Assembly: GCA_030602705.1 (NCBI GenBank)
Contig: JAUVZF010000018.1
Span: 1-56,396 of the forward strand
DNA from: Planctomycetota bacterium
GTDB lineage: Bacteria > Planctomycetota > Phycisphaerae > FEN-1346
Reading direction: 5' to 3'
DNA length: 56,396 bases
Position numbers and translations under genes: made by a program. Positions 1-7,981 of the stretch are shown here, one piece after another. Every line of letters begins with the position of its first letter. Position 1 is the stretch's first letter. The notes below the pieces were generated by a model that worked only from the letters and a program-made list of their open reading frames with translations, did not search any database and was not told the DNA's origin.

Positions 1-683
1 ATTCCTGCACGCTCTGCCAGTCTTTCGCTCCGACGCACGTCTGCGTCATCTCGCCCGAGCGTCTCGGTCTCTGCGGCACCTACAACTGGCTCGACGGCCG
101 GGCCGCATACGAGATCAACCCCGCCGGGCCCAATCAGCCCATCTCCAAAGGCAACCCCGTGGACGAAACCCTCGGCCAGTGGGAGAAGATCAACCAGTTC
201 ATCCTCGAGAAGAGCCAGGGCAGCATCGAGAGGATGAGCGCTTACTCGATGATCACCGACCCGATGACCTCCTGCGGATGCTTCGAGTGCATCTCGGCCG
301 TCCTGCCCTCCACGGGCGGCATCATGATTGTGCCGCGCGAGTACTCCGAGATGACGCCCTGCGGCATGAAGTTCTCGACGGCGGCGGGGACGGTGGGCGG
401 CGGGCGTCAAACGCCCGGATTCAGCGGCCATTCCAGGCAGTACATCACCAGCCCCAAGTTCATCCTCGCCGACGGCGGCTTCAAGCGAATCGTCTGGATG
501 CCCAAGATGCTCAAGGAGGTCCTGCACGACGCCCTCGTCGCGCGGGCAGGCGAACTTGACCTCGGCGGCGAAGAGTTCCTCAACAAGATCGCCGACGAAT
601 CCGTCGCCGCGACCGAGGAAGAGGTCCTCGAACATATTACCAAGGCCGAGCATCCCGCGCTCGCAATGGATCCCATGTTCTAG
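1..683 (+). CDS. acsB: Acetyl-CoA synthase (CODH/ACS alpha subunit), 3' part
   Basis: The C-terminal 226 residues of the acetyl-CoA synthase, which joins CO, a methyl group from the corrinoid protein and CoA into acetyl-CoA in the Wood-Ljungdahl pathway. The reading frame is open from base 3, so the gene starts before the window. All six A-cluster ligands can be seen: a CxxC pair at bases 6-17, Cys at 42-44, Cys at 72-74, and a Cys-Gly-Cys at 273-281. The spacings (3, 9, 10 and 67 residues) equal those of the Moorella enzyme (Cys506, 509, 518, 528, 595, 597). The motif MTSCGCFECI is diagnostic. acsC follows 82 bp downstream on the same strand. The enzyme is cytoplasmic. Identity is secure; only the upstream part is missing. 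Confidence 0.97.
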   Translation, partial: SCTLCQSFAPTHVCVISPERLGLCGTYNWLDGRAAYEINPAGPNQPISKGNPVDETLGQWEKINQFILEKSQGSIERMSAYSMITDPMTSCGCFECISAVLPSTGGIMIVPREYSEMTPCGMKFSTAAGTVGGGRQTPGFSGHSRQYITSPKFILADGGFKRIVWMPKMLKEVLHDALVARAGELDLGGEEFLNKIADESVAATEEEVLEHITKAEHPALAMDPMF

Positions 684-765
684 CCACGGCGCTGCCGATC
701 TGGTAAGATGACCCGAAAGCACGTGTGACGCAGACCCCCGAACTTCAACGGAGGACACAGAACCG

Positions 766-2103
766 ATGGCCCTCAGCGGACTCGACATCTTCAAACTGCT
801 CCCCAAGACCAACTGCAAGAAGTGCGGCATGCCGACGTGCCTGGCGTTCGCCATGGCCCTGGCCCAGAAGAAGGTCAGCCTCGATGAGTGCCCCGACGCC
901 AGCGACGAGGCCCGCCAGGCCCTCGCCGCCGCCGCCGCACCGCCAATGCTCGCTGTGACGTTCGGCACGGGAGACGGCCAGTGCAAGGTCGGCGGCGAGA
1001 CGGTTCTCTTTCGCCACGAGGAGAAGTTCCACAGCCCGACCGCCGTCGCCGTCACGCTGCCCGACGACACGGACGAAGCGGCCATGAAGCAGAAGGCCGA
1101 GACCATCAAGGGCTTCGCGTTTGAACGCATCGGCCAGCCGATGCCCGTCGAAGCGGTCGCCGTTATGAACGCTTCGGGCGATGCGGCCAAGTTCGCCGCC
1201 GCCGCCGAGATCGCCAAGACCACCGGCAAGGCCATCATCCTCGTCACAGAGAGCCCGGACGCCGCCGCAGCAGCACTTCAGAAGGTCAAGGACACCACGC
1301 CGCTCCTGGCCGCCGCCACGGCCGAGACCGCCGACGCCATGGCGCGGGTGGCCTGCGAAGCGGGGTGCCCGCTTGTGGCACGGGCCGCCGATCCCGAGGC
1401 CCTGGCCGACCTGACCGAGAAACTGAAAGGTGCCGGCTGCGAGCAGATCGTCCTCTGGCTCGACGCGCCCGACGGCTGGTCCGAAATGACCGGCATGACG
1501 ACGGTCCGCAGCCTCGCCCTCAGGAGCACGTTCCGGCCGCTCGGCTTCCCCACCATCGCGTTCGCTACCGAGGGCGAACCGGAAGACCAGATCGGCCGGG
1601 CCTCGGCCCTCCTGTGCAAGTACGCCGGCATCCTCGTCGTCGAGACGGTTGAGCCGTGGGCACTGCTGCCGCTGCTGACCGCCCGCCAGAACATCTACAC
1701 CGATCCGCAGAAGCCCGTCCAGGTCAAGCCCGACCTGTACGCCGTCGGCGAGGCCGATGAAAACAGCCCCGTCCTGTTCACCACGAACTTCTCGCTCACC
1801 TACTACACGGTCGAGGGCGACGTCGAGGCCAGCCGCGTGCCCGCCTGGATCCTCTGCGTCGATACCGAAGGCACCAGCGTCCTGACGGCCTACTCCGGCG
1901 ACAAACTCAACGAGAAGACCGTCGCCAAGGGCATGCAGGACGCCGATGTGGAATCCAAGGTCAAGCACCGCAAACTCATCATCCCGGGCTACGTCGCCGT
2001 GATGAGCGGCAAACTGGAAGAGGAAACCGGATGGGAGGTCCTCGTCGGGCCGCGCGAATCCAACGTCATCCCGCGGTACCTCAAGGAGGTCTGGACCTCG
2101 TAA
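766..2103 (+). CDS. acsC: Corrinoid iron-sulfur protein large subunit (CFeSP gamma)
   Basis: 445 aa. Large subunit of the corrinoid iron-sulfur protein, which carries the methyl group on cobalt from methyltetrahydrofolate (via AcsE) to acetyl-CoA synthase. The N-terminus holds the [4Fe-4S] motif: Cys17, Cys20, Cys25 and Cys42 (CKKCGMPTC, then C after 16 residues). The middle is a TIM barrel and the C-terminal third, around VGPRESNVIP, corresponds to the cobalamin-binding domain of the family. The length is as usual. The ATG at 766 has a good ribosome site (GGAGG at 750-754). It forms one operon with acsB upstream and the activator gene downstream. It partners with AcsD, encoded further along the same operon. 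Confidence 0.96.
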   Translation: MALSGLDIFKLLPKTNCKKCGMPTCLAFAMALAQKKVSLDECPDASDEARQALAAAAAPPMLAVTFGTGDGQCKVGGETVLFRHEEKFHSPTAVAVTLPDDTDEAAMKQKAETIKGFAFERIGQPMPVEAVAVMNASGDAAKFAAAAEIAKTTGKAIILVTESPDAAAAALQKVKDTTPLLAAATAETADAMARVACEAGCPLVARAADPEALADLTEKLKGAGCEQIVLWLDAPDGWSEMTGMTTVRSLALRSTFRPLGFPTIAFATEGEPEDQIGRASALLCKYAGILVVETVEPWALLPLLTARQNIYTDPQKPVQVKPDLYAVGEADENSPVLFTTNFSLTYYTVEGDVEASRVPAWILCVDTEGTSVLTAYSGDKLNEKTVAKGMQDADVESKVKHRKLIIPGYVAVMSGKLEEETGWEVLVGPRESNVIPRYLKEVWTS

Positions 2104-2130
2104 GCGGGGTTAGGTAAGTCTTTCGCCGTC

Positions 2131-2169
2131 GGGTGCCATGCCCACGTTTGCGTGTGCATGCCGTGGCGA
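2131..2169. repeat. Intergenic imperfect dyad (dispersed-repeat type)
   Basis: In the 287-bp gap between acsC and the RACo gene lies CATGCCCACG (2138-2147) and its near inverted copy CGTGTGCATG (2151-2160), one mismatch, loop TTT. The composition resembles the intergenic elements at 6076-6209 and 7181-7246. No gene is visible in the gap, and no promoter was recognised. Confidence 0.45.
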
Positions 2170-2332
2170 GACCTGATTGGGCTGGCAGCCCAGGGGCTTG
2201 CGCCGCTTACTTACGTGCGCGGCTGGTTTTCTCACGTGGCTGGTCGGGCGCGAGTGTAAAATAGCCGCGAGCGTAAGCGAGCGGGTGCCGTTCTCGCCAC
2301 AGCAAAAGACTTACGTAAGACCGCTTAGTGTT

Positions 2333-2364
2333 TTGCGCGGTGGGCAAGAATGCCCACCGCGCAA
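2333..2364 (+). repeat. Perfect 14-bp hairpin in the RACo leader
   Basis: TTGCGCGGTGGGCA (2333-2346) and its exact inverted copy (2351-2364) are separated by the loop AGAA. It ends 26 bp before the RACo ATG at 2391. No T-run follows, so it is not a classical intrinsic terminator. As RNA it would be a very stable stem between acsC and the RACo gene, and could limit readthrough, protect a processed 3' end or modulate translation. An upstream in-frame ATG at 2328 would place the hairpin in coding sequence, which argues for the start at 2391. Confidence 0.75.
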
Positions 2365-2390
2365 GAGCGCGGCAGTGGAAGCAAAAACCG

Positions 2391-4340
2391 ATGCCACAAA
2401 AAAAACGCAAGACGTGCCGCATCCTCTTTGAACCCTCCGGTCTGGCGACCGACGTGCCCCTTGGGGCAACCATCCTCGAGGCGGCACGCCGGGCCGGCGT
2501 GTACCTGACGAGCATCTGCGGCGGCGACGGGTACTGCGGCAAATGCAAGGTCATCGTCGACGCCGGCGATGTCGAATCGCCGCCCACGACGCTCCTTTCG
2601 CCCCAGGAACTCCGCGACAGCACCGTCCTGGCCTGCCAGGCCCGCATCCGCTCGGACCTCACCGTCACGGTCCCCCGCAGCCATGCCCTCGACACCGGCC
2701 GCATCGTCGTCGACAGCGATGCCCATCGCTTCAGCGAACTGCCCGGCGAGGACATCGGCGAGGGCGCCTTCCCGTTCGAACCGCTGGTCCGAAAACTGTA
2801 CCTCCAGATGTCGCCACCCACCATGGACGACCAACTGGCCGACCACGAGCGGCTGTACATGGCCATTCGCGAGCGGCTCGACGTGCCCCTCATGCAGACC
2901 GGCTACCGCATCCTCCAGCAGTTGCCGGCCCTGCTTCAGGGGGCCGAGTATAAGGTCACGGCCATCGTGGCCGAGCGCGGCGGCGTGGCGGAGGTCGTGG
3001 ACGTCGAACCGGGCGACGCCAGCGACTGCAACTACGCCGTCGTCGTGGACGTCGGCACGACCACCGTCGTCGCCCAACTGGTTGACCTGGAAGCCGCCGC
3101 CACCGTCGATGCCGAGGCCACCTACAACTCGCAGATGCACTTCGGCGACGACTACATCCGCCGCATCATCTACGCCGAGGAGCACAACGCCTTCGACGAG
3201 ATGCAGCGCCGCATCGTGCACGACGTCAACGACCTGGTGCAAACGATGGCCGTCCGCCAGGGCATCGAGTTGCAGTGCATCGCGTCGGTCATCTGCGCCG
3301 GCAACACGGCGATGACGCACTTCCTGCTGAATCTCGACCCCCGCCGCATCCGCCGCACGCCTTACGTTCCGGCCGCCGCCTGGATTCCCCCCATCCGGGC
3401 GGCCGAGGCCGGCATCCGCATCAACAAACGCGGGCTCCTCTACGTCCTGCCGGCCGTCGGCGCCTACGTCGGCAGCGACATCGTCGCCGGCATCCTGGCC
3501 ACCCGCCTCTACGAGGCCCCGGCCTTGAGTCTGTTCATCGACATCGGCACCAACGGCGAGGTCGTCCTCGGGTCGAAAGACTGGATGGTTTGTGCCTCCT
3601 CCTCCGCCGGGCCGGCCTTTGAAGGCTCCGGCGTCAAACACGGCATGCGGGCTGCGCCGGGCGCCATCGAGCGCGTCACCGTGACCGAGGACCGGGAACT
3701 GAAGTTCCGGACGATCGGCGGCGAGGCGCCGCGCGGCCTGTGCGGCACCGGGCTGCTCGATACGCTGGCCGGCCTCCTGGAACTCGGCATTATCGACCGG
3801 ACCGGCCGCTTCGCCGACAGCGAAAGCGAGCGCCTGGCCGAAGGCCCCGACGGGCTGGAACTCACCCTCGTCGCGGGCCACGACGGACAGGACCCCATCG
3901 TCATCACCCAGGCCGACATCTCGAACCTCGTCCGGTCCAAGGCCGGAGTCTATGCCGCCATCCAGGTCCTCATGGAATCGACCGGGACGACCTACGACGG
4001 GCTCGATGCCATCTTCGTGGCCGGCGGCTTCGGCAACTACCTCGACGTGCGTAAGGCGATTGCGATCGGCATGTTGCCGGACATCCCGCACGACCGCATC
4101 CACTTCGTCGGCAACACGTCCGTCGCCGGTGCCAAGATGGCCATTATGAGCCGCCGCGCCCTTGCCAGGGCCGAACAGATCGCCGGTCGCATGACCTACT
4201 TCGACCTGATGAACCACCCCACGTATATGGACGCCTTCATGCAGGCCAACTTCCTGCCGCATACCGATCTGGCACGCTTCCCGAGCGTGCAGGAAGCCGT
4301 GACCAAAACCGGGACGGGAAACCGGGAGCATGCCGAGTGA
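2391..4340 (+). CDS. Reductive activator of CFeSP (ASKHA ferredoxin, RACo-like)
   Basis: 649 aa. It belongs to the ferredoxin/ASKHA ATPase family (DUF4445) that uses ATP to return the cobalt of the corrinoid iron-sulfur protein to Co(I) after accidental oxidation. The N-terminal [2Fe-2S] domain has Cys43, Cys49, Cys52 and Cys82 (CGGDGYCGKC). ASKHA motifs follow: VVDVGTTTVVAQLVDL, a second nucleotide-binding strand FIDIGTNGEVVLG, and the C-terminal AGGFGNYLDVRKAIAIG. The start at 2391 is preferred over the in-frame ATG at 2328: homology begins after it, a weak ribosome site GGAAG lies at 2377-2381, and the earlier start would run through a perfect hairpin. The stop overlaps the next gene by 4 bp (GTGA). 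Its place inside the acs operon fits the activator role. Confidence 0.93.
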   Translation: MPQKKRKTCRILFEPSGLATDVPLGATILEAARRAGVYLTSICGGDGYCGKCKVIVDAGDVESPPTTLLSPQELRDSTVLACQARIRSDLTVTVPRSHALDTGRIVVDSDAHRFSELPGEDIGEGAFPFEPLVRKLYLQMSPPTMDDQLADHERLYMAIRERLDVPLMQTGYRILQQLPALLQGAEYKVTAIVAERGGVAEVVDVEPGDASDCNYAVVVDVGTTTVVAQLVDLEAAATVDAEATYNSQMHFGDDYIRRIIYAEEHNAFDEMQRRIVHDVNDLVQTMAVRQGIELQCIASVICAGNTAMTHFLLNLDPRRIRRTPYVPAAAWIPPIRAAEAGIRINKRGLLYVLPAVGAYVGSDIVAGILATRLYEAPALSLFIDIGTNGEVVLGSKDWMVCASSSAGPAFEGSGVKHGMRAAPGAIERVTVTEDRELKFRTIGGEAPRGLCGTGLLDTLAGLLELGIIDRTGRFADSESERLAEGPDGLELTLVAGHDGQDPIVITQADISNLVRSKAGVYAAIQVLMESTGTTYDGLDAIFVAGGFGNYLDVRKAIAIGMLPDIPHDRIHFVGNTSVAGAKMAIMSRRALARAEQIAGRMTYFDLMNHPTYMDAFMQANFLPHTDLARFPSVQEAVTKTGTGNREHAE

Positions 4341-5104
4341 GCGCCTTAATCGCCATCTCTGGAAAGGGGGGGAGCGGCAAGACCACCCTGGCCGCCATGA
4401 TCGTCCGCCATCTCATGGAGCGAACCGGCCGCAGCGTCCTTGCCGTTGACGCCGACCCCAACACCTGCCTCGGCGACGCCCTCGGCCTTGAGCCGGAGAC
4501 GACAGTCGGTGAAATCCGCGACGCCGCCATCGACCGAACGCTCCAGACCGGGCCCGGCATGGACCGCGAGCGGGCCGTCCAGTACGCCATCCAGCGCGCC
4601 GTGGTCGAGGGCGGGGGCTTCGACCTCCTGGCCATGGGCCACACCGAGGGACCAGGATGCTATTGCGCCGTCAACCATCTGCTGCGCAAATACCTCGACC
4701 AGGCGGGCGGCGACTACGGGTGGGTCGTCCTGGACAACGAGGCCGGCATGGAGCACCTCTCGCGCCGCACGACCGACGCCGTGGACCATCTCATCGTCGT
4801 CGCGGAACCGACGGTCCTCGGGGCCAAAACGGCCGAGCGCATCCTGGGGCTCGCCGAGCGCCTTCCGATTACCATCCGCGGGAAAGGCGTTCTCTGGAAC
4901 AAAGTGACCGAAGGAGCCGCCCTGCCTCCCGCGGCCGATGACCTTCCGACCATCGGGCGCGTGCCGCTTGATGACCGCGTCCAGGAACTTTCGGCGCGCG
5001 GAGGAACGGTTTTCGAACTGGACCCCGGCAATGTGGCATACCGGGCCGTCGGCAACGTCCTCGCGGGGATACTGGGCATCGAAGAAGCAGCGCAGCGCAC
5101 CTAG
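4337..5104 (+). CDS. cooC: CooC/AcsF-type nickel-insertion ATPase
   Basis: 255 aa, GTG start overlapping the RACo stop by 4 bp, so probably translationally coupled. It belongs to the MinD/CooC P-loop ATPases that mature the nickel site of CO dehydrogenase and acetyl-CoA synthase. The deviant Walker A is SGKGGSGKTT (residues 8-17) with the signature Lys10. DADPNTCLGD follows at 38-47. The Cys108-Tyr-Cys110 pair matches the CxC that binds metal between the two subunits of CooC1 dimers. In Moorella-type clusters the corresponding gene is acsF. I cannot tell from the sequence whether its client is CODH, ACS or both. Confidence 0.93.
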   Translation: MSALIAISGKGGSGKTTLAAMIVRHLMERTGRSVLAVDADPNTCLGDALGLEPETTVGEIRDAAIDRTLQTGPGMDRERAVQYAIQRAVVEGGGFDLLAMGHTEGPGCYCAVNHLLRKYLDQAGGDYGWVVLDNEAGMEHLSRRTTDAVDHLIVVAEPTVLGAKTAERILGLAERLPITIRGKGVLWNKVTEGAALPPAADDLPTIGRVPLDDRVQELSARGGTVFELDPGNVAYRAVGNVLAGILGIEEAAQRT

Positions 5105-5119
5105 GCGAAAGGAGAAACT

Positions 5120-6073
5120 ATGCCTCTACCGCCCGTGAAAGAAACGTACTCGGGCCAGGTTAATGAGATTACGCTCGGAGGCGGGGACCGAAAAAGCGTG
5201 ACCATCGGCGGCGCCAAGACCATCCCGCACGGCGGCGACCGCGAGGCCACCGGCCGTAGGCCCGTCATCGCCGTCGACGTCCTCGACGCCCCGCCCGAAG
5301 ACTGGCCGCCCGTCCTGGCCGACGCCTATGCCGACGTGCTACAGGACCCGGCCGCATGGGCCACGAAGGCCGTCGAGACCGTCGGCGCGGAACTCCTGTG
5401 CGTCAAGTTCGACGGCATCCATCCCGACAAGGGCGACCGGGATGCCGACCATGCCGTTCAGGTTACCAGGAAGGTCCTCGAAGCGGTCGATGTGCCGCTC
5501 ATCCTGTGGGGCTGCGGCAACGACGATAAGGACAACGCCGTCATGCCGAAGGTCTCGGAGGCGGCCAAGGGCCGGAACGTCCTGCTCGGCACCGTGACCG
5601 AGGACAACTACAAGAACCTGACGGCCATCGCGCTGGCCGACAGCCATTTCCTGATCTCCCAAGCGCCCCTTGACATCAACATCGCCAAGCAGGTCAACAT
5701 CCTGGTTTCCGACATGGGCTTCCCGCTGGAGCGGCTGGTCATGTTCCAGACGACCGGCGCCCTGGGCTATGGGCTCGAATACGCATACTCGATCCAGGAG
5801 CGGGAGTGCCTGGCGGCCCTCGCCGGCGACAAACTCATGGCCATGCCCCAGATTTGCGACGTCGGATACGAGGCCTGGAGGGCCAAGGAGGCCAAGATCT
5901 CCGACGAGGACGCACCCGAATGGGGCGACGCCGCAAGACGCGGACCGCTCTGGGAAACCGTCACCGCCATCGCACTGCTGCAATCGGGCGTCGACATCGT
6001 CCGAATGCGCCACCCGAAGGCCATCGCAAGGGTCCAGGCCTACATCAACGGGCTCTGGGGCAGCGACGCGTAA
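5120..6073 (+). CDS. acsD: Corrinoid iron-sulfur protein small subunit (CFeSP delta)
   Basis: 317 aa. Small subunit of the heterodimeric corrinoid iron-sulfur protein, a TIM barrel that pairs with AcsC and helps hold the cobamide. The N-terminus MPLPPVKETYSGQVNEITLG and the segments VKFDGIHPDKGDRDADH, PLILWGCGNDDKDN and FPLERLVMFQTTGALGYGLEY are typical of the family. It starts 15 bp after cooC with a strong ribosome site (AAAGGAG just after 5104), so it belongs to the same transcript. It is followed by a 244-bp gap holding a repeat element before acsE. Confidence 0.95.
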   Translation: MPLPPVKETYSGQVNEITLGGGDRKSVTIGGAKTIPHGGDREATGRRPVIAVDVLDAPPEDWPPVLADAYADVLQDPAAWATKAVETVGAELLCVKFDGIHPDKGDRDADHAVQVTRKVLEAVDVPLILWGCGNDDKDNAVMPKVSEAAKGRNVLLGTVTEDNYKNLTAIALADSHFLISQAPLDINIAKQVNILVSDMGFPLERLVMFQTTGALGYGLEYAYSIQERECLAALAGDKLMAMPQICDVGYEAWRAKEAKISDEDAPEWGDAARRGPLWETVTAIALLQSGVDIVRMRHPKAIARVQAYINGLWGSDA

Positions 6074-6075
6074 CG

Positions 6076-6209
6076 TACGTGTTTAGCGGGGTGGCACGGC
6101 CACGCGCAGCGTGACCGTGTGCTCCTCGGCGCGGCGCGACCCACGGCCACGCATACTGCCGCGTGACCGTTGCCACCCTCTTGGTGGCGCGTGGGACGCT
6201 AAACGCGTA
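6076..6209. repeat. Palindromic intergenic element, copy 1
   Basis: The acsD-acsE gap is framed by TACGTGTTTAGCG (6076-6088) and CGCTAAACGCGTA (6197-6209), inverted copies with one mismatch. Just inside them GGGTGGCA and TGCCACCC form a second inverted pair. The same end sequence recurs at 7181-7193 and 35776-35788, so this is a dispersed, non-coding element. Whether it is a transposon-derived MITE or a REP-like sequence cannot be decided here. Confidence 0.7.
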
Positions 6210-6317
6210 CCGCGTAGCCTTTTCGAGCCGTTTCGAGCCGCGACCGGGAGGTCGCGGGGGCCCGACCTGGGGGCGCGACTCAAGCCACGGTTACTCACGC
6301 ACCAACGGGAGGAAAAC

Positions 6318-7145
6318 ATGATTGCTATCGCCGAACGCATCAACGGACAGTTCCTCGACGTCAAGGCCGCCATCGCCGACAAGGACCCCGCTCCCGTCGT
6401 CGAACTGGCGAAGAAGCAGACGGAGGCCGGGGCCGCATACCTCGACATCAACGTCGGCACCGCCGCCGCCGACCAGCAGGATGCCATCAAATGGCTCGTC
6501 GAGACGGCCCAGGGCGCCGTCGAGACGCCGCTGTGCCTGGACAGCCAGAAACCCGACGTCATCAAGGCCGGCCTCCAGGTCTGCGACACGAGCCGCGGGG
6601 TGCTCCTTAACTCCACGCCCCTCGACAAGAAGAGCGACCCGGAGGTCCTCGACAAGTACGTCGAGATGGCCAATGCATCGGGCGGCAGCATCATCGCCCT
6701 GACCATGAACGTCGAGGGCGTGCCGCAGAACGTGGACAACCGCGTCGCCATCGCCGCCGAGATCATCACCAAGTGCATGGAACTCGGCATGACACCCGAC
6801 CGCCTGTTCATCGACCCGATCATCCTGCCCGTCAACGTCCCGGGGGCCCAGGAGCAGCCGGACAACATCCTGGCGGCCATCGACCAGATCCTGCTCATGT
6901 CCGACCCCCCGCCGCACATCACGATGGGCCTGTCGAACCTCAGCCAGGGGACCACCAAGCGCAGCCTCATCAACCGGACGTTCCTGGCCATGGCCATCAG
7001 CCACGGGTGCGATTCGGCCATCATCGACGTCCTCGACGAACCGCTCGTCGACGTCGTCGCCACGGCCGAGATGCTCATGAACAAGCAGATCTACTCCGAC
7101 AGTTTCCTGAAGGCGTACCGCAGCATGGCGGGCGGCCGGCGGTAG
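6318..7145 (+). CDS. acsE: Methyltetrahydrofolate:corrinoid iron-sulfur protein methyltransferase
   Basis: 275 aa, close to the usual ~262. It moves the methyl group of 5-methyltetrahydrofolate onto the cobalt of the corrinoid protein (AcsCD). It is a single pterin-binding TIM barrel. AERINGQF at the N-terminus, YLDINVGTA, LCLDSQKPDVI, LNSTPLDKKS, LTMNVEGVPQ and ITMGLSNLSQGT are family signatures; the Asp and Asn of these strands bind the pterin. The ATG at 6318 is chosen because of GGGAGG at 6307-6312 and because homology begins there, although the frame is open further upstream. The gene ends the acs operon on this side. Wood-Ljungdahl genes for CODH and the formate-to-methyl steps are not in the window. 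Confidence 0.96.
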   Translation: MIAIAERINGQFLDVKAAIADKDPAPVVELAKKQTEAGAAYLDINVGTAAADQQDAIKWLVETAQGAVETPLCLDSQKPDVIKAGLQVCDTSRGVLLNSTPLDKKSDPEVLDKYVEMANASGGSIIALTMNVEGVPQNVDNRVAIAAEIITKCMELGMTPDRLFIDPIILPVNVPGAQEQPDNILAAIDQILLMSDPPPHITMGLSNLSQGTTKRSLINRTFLAMAISHGCDSAIIDVLDEPLVDVVATAEMLMNKQIYSDSFLKAYRSMAGGRR

Positions 7146-7180
7146 CGGCGCAGCGCGAAACAGCCTATGGGCAATACATG

Positions 7181-7246
7181 TACGTGTTTAGCGTCCCACG
7201 TGCCACCCCCGAAAACTGCGCCTCGCCCCTGATAGGAGGGTGGCAC
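7181..7246. repeat. Palindromic intergenic element, copy 2
   Basis: TACGTGTTTAGCG at 7181-7193 continues as TCCCACGTGCCACC, which matches the reverse complement of the right end of the element at 6076-6209 with two C/T changes. GTGCCACCC (7200-7208) and GGGTGGCAC (7238-7246) form a perfect 9-bp inverted repeat. The element lies 36 bp after acsE, between converging genes, and may act as a bidirectional transcript end. Confidence 0.65.
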
Positions 7247-7303
7247 GGCAGCGGCGCAGCCGCGGCCGTGGGTCGGATCGCGCCGAGGCCCATCCCTCTC
7301 CCC

Positions 7304-7747
7304 CTACCCAGGCGGGCGCATGCGGAAGCGCTCGAGCAGCGTGCGAAACGCAGGCAGCGCGAGCGGATCGTCCGGACTCCAGAAAAGATGCGTCGGGCAT
7401 CGGCAGTCCGACGAGCCGAACCCCCGCGGACCCGGTTCCAGGAGCGCGGCCACGGCCCGCGCGACCTCGCACTCCTGGCGGCGCGACGAACGTATCGGCA
7501 GCCCCACCACCCGGCCGCACGCCGCACGCAGATAGTCGATGTGCCAGTGAAACCGCTTCCGCCGCCGCACGTGCCGCGCGACCCGTGCAGAGAGACCACG
7601 CTCGGCCGACCCGACGTACACGTACGTCCCTTTCTTGAAGGCGATCCGTCCCAGGCGGCCGATCTGGATCCGCCGGTCGCGAAGAAGATCCAGCAACAGC
7701 AGATAGCATCCCCGGTCGGCTACCTCGTGCTGCCGGTGCGTGCTCAC
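7304..7747 (-). CDS. DUF123 / GIY-YIG-like protein
   Basis: 147 aa on the minus strand, GTG start at 7747. It matches the DUF123 family, small single-domain proteins related to GIY-YIG nucleases. The core reads GCYLLLLDL near residue 14, then IGRLGRIAFKKGTYVYVGSA, and the basic-aromatic segment RKRFHWHIDYLRA. The YVYVGSA strand is the counterpart of the GIY-YIG motif, and HWHIDYL is the strongest DUF123 signature. DUF123 activity is not established; a DNA-processing role is inferred from the fold only. It converges with acsE and is not part of that operon. Confidence 0.8.
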   Translation of the reverse strand: MSTHRQHEVADRGCYLLLLDLLRDRRIQIGRLGRIAFKKGTYVYVGSAERGLSARVARHVRRRKRFHWHIDYLRAACGRVVGLPIRSSRRQECEVARAVAALLEPGPRGFGSSDCRCPTHLFWSPDDPLALPAFRTLLERFRMRPPG

Positions 7748-7981
7748 GCTTTTCCTCTCGAGTAATATCCACCCTGCGCACGATAGGCAGCGCCCGGGAT
7801 CAAGTCAAGCGCGGCCGGCAGGCGTAGGGTGCATGCTTCGCACGCACGCGGATCATCTCCAGATCGCGCTGGACCCCGCCGGCGGTCCGGGAGCCCGTCC
7901 GTCGGGCACCGGCCGCATTGAGGCCTTTGCAAAAGGGGGGCCGGCGCGGTAGGATTCCTCCGGACATACAAAGGCCGACTC

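Noticed and set aside
2328-2390. An earlier ATG that would add 21 residues to RACo
   Set aside because: It would place a perfect hairpin in coding sequence, the added residues are not protein-like, and homology begins at 2391.
2325-4331. A 668-codon open frame on the minus strand opposite RACo
   Set aside because: The + strand protein has clear ferredoxin and ASKHA motifs. The antisense frame is open because of high GC and codon bias, and shows no domain.
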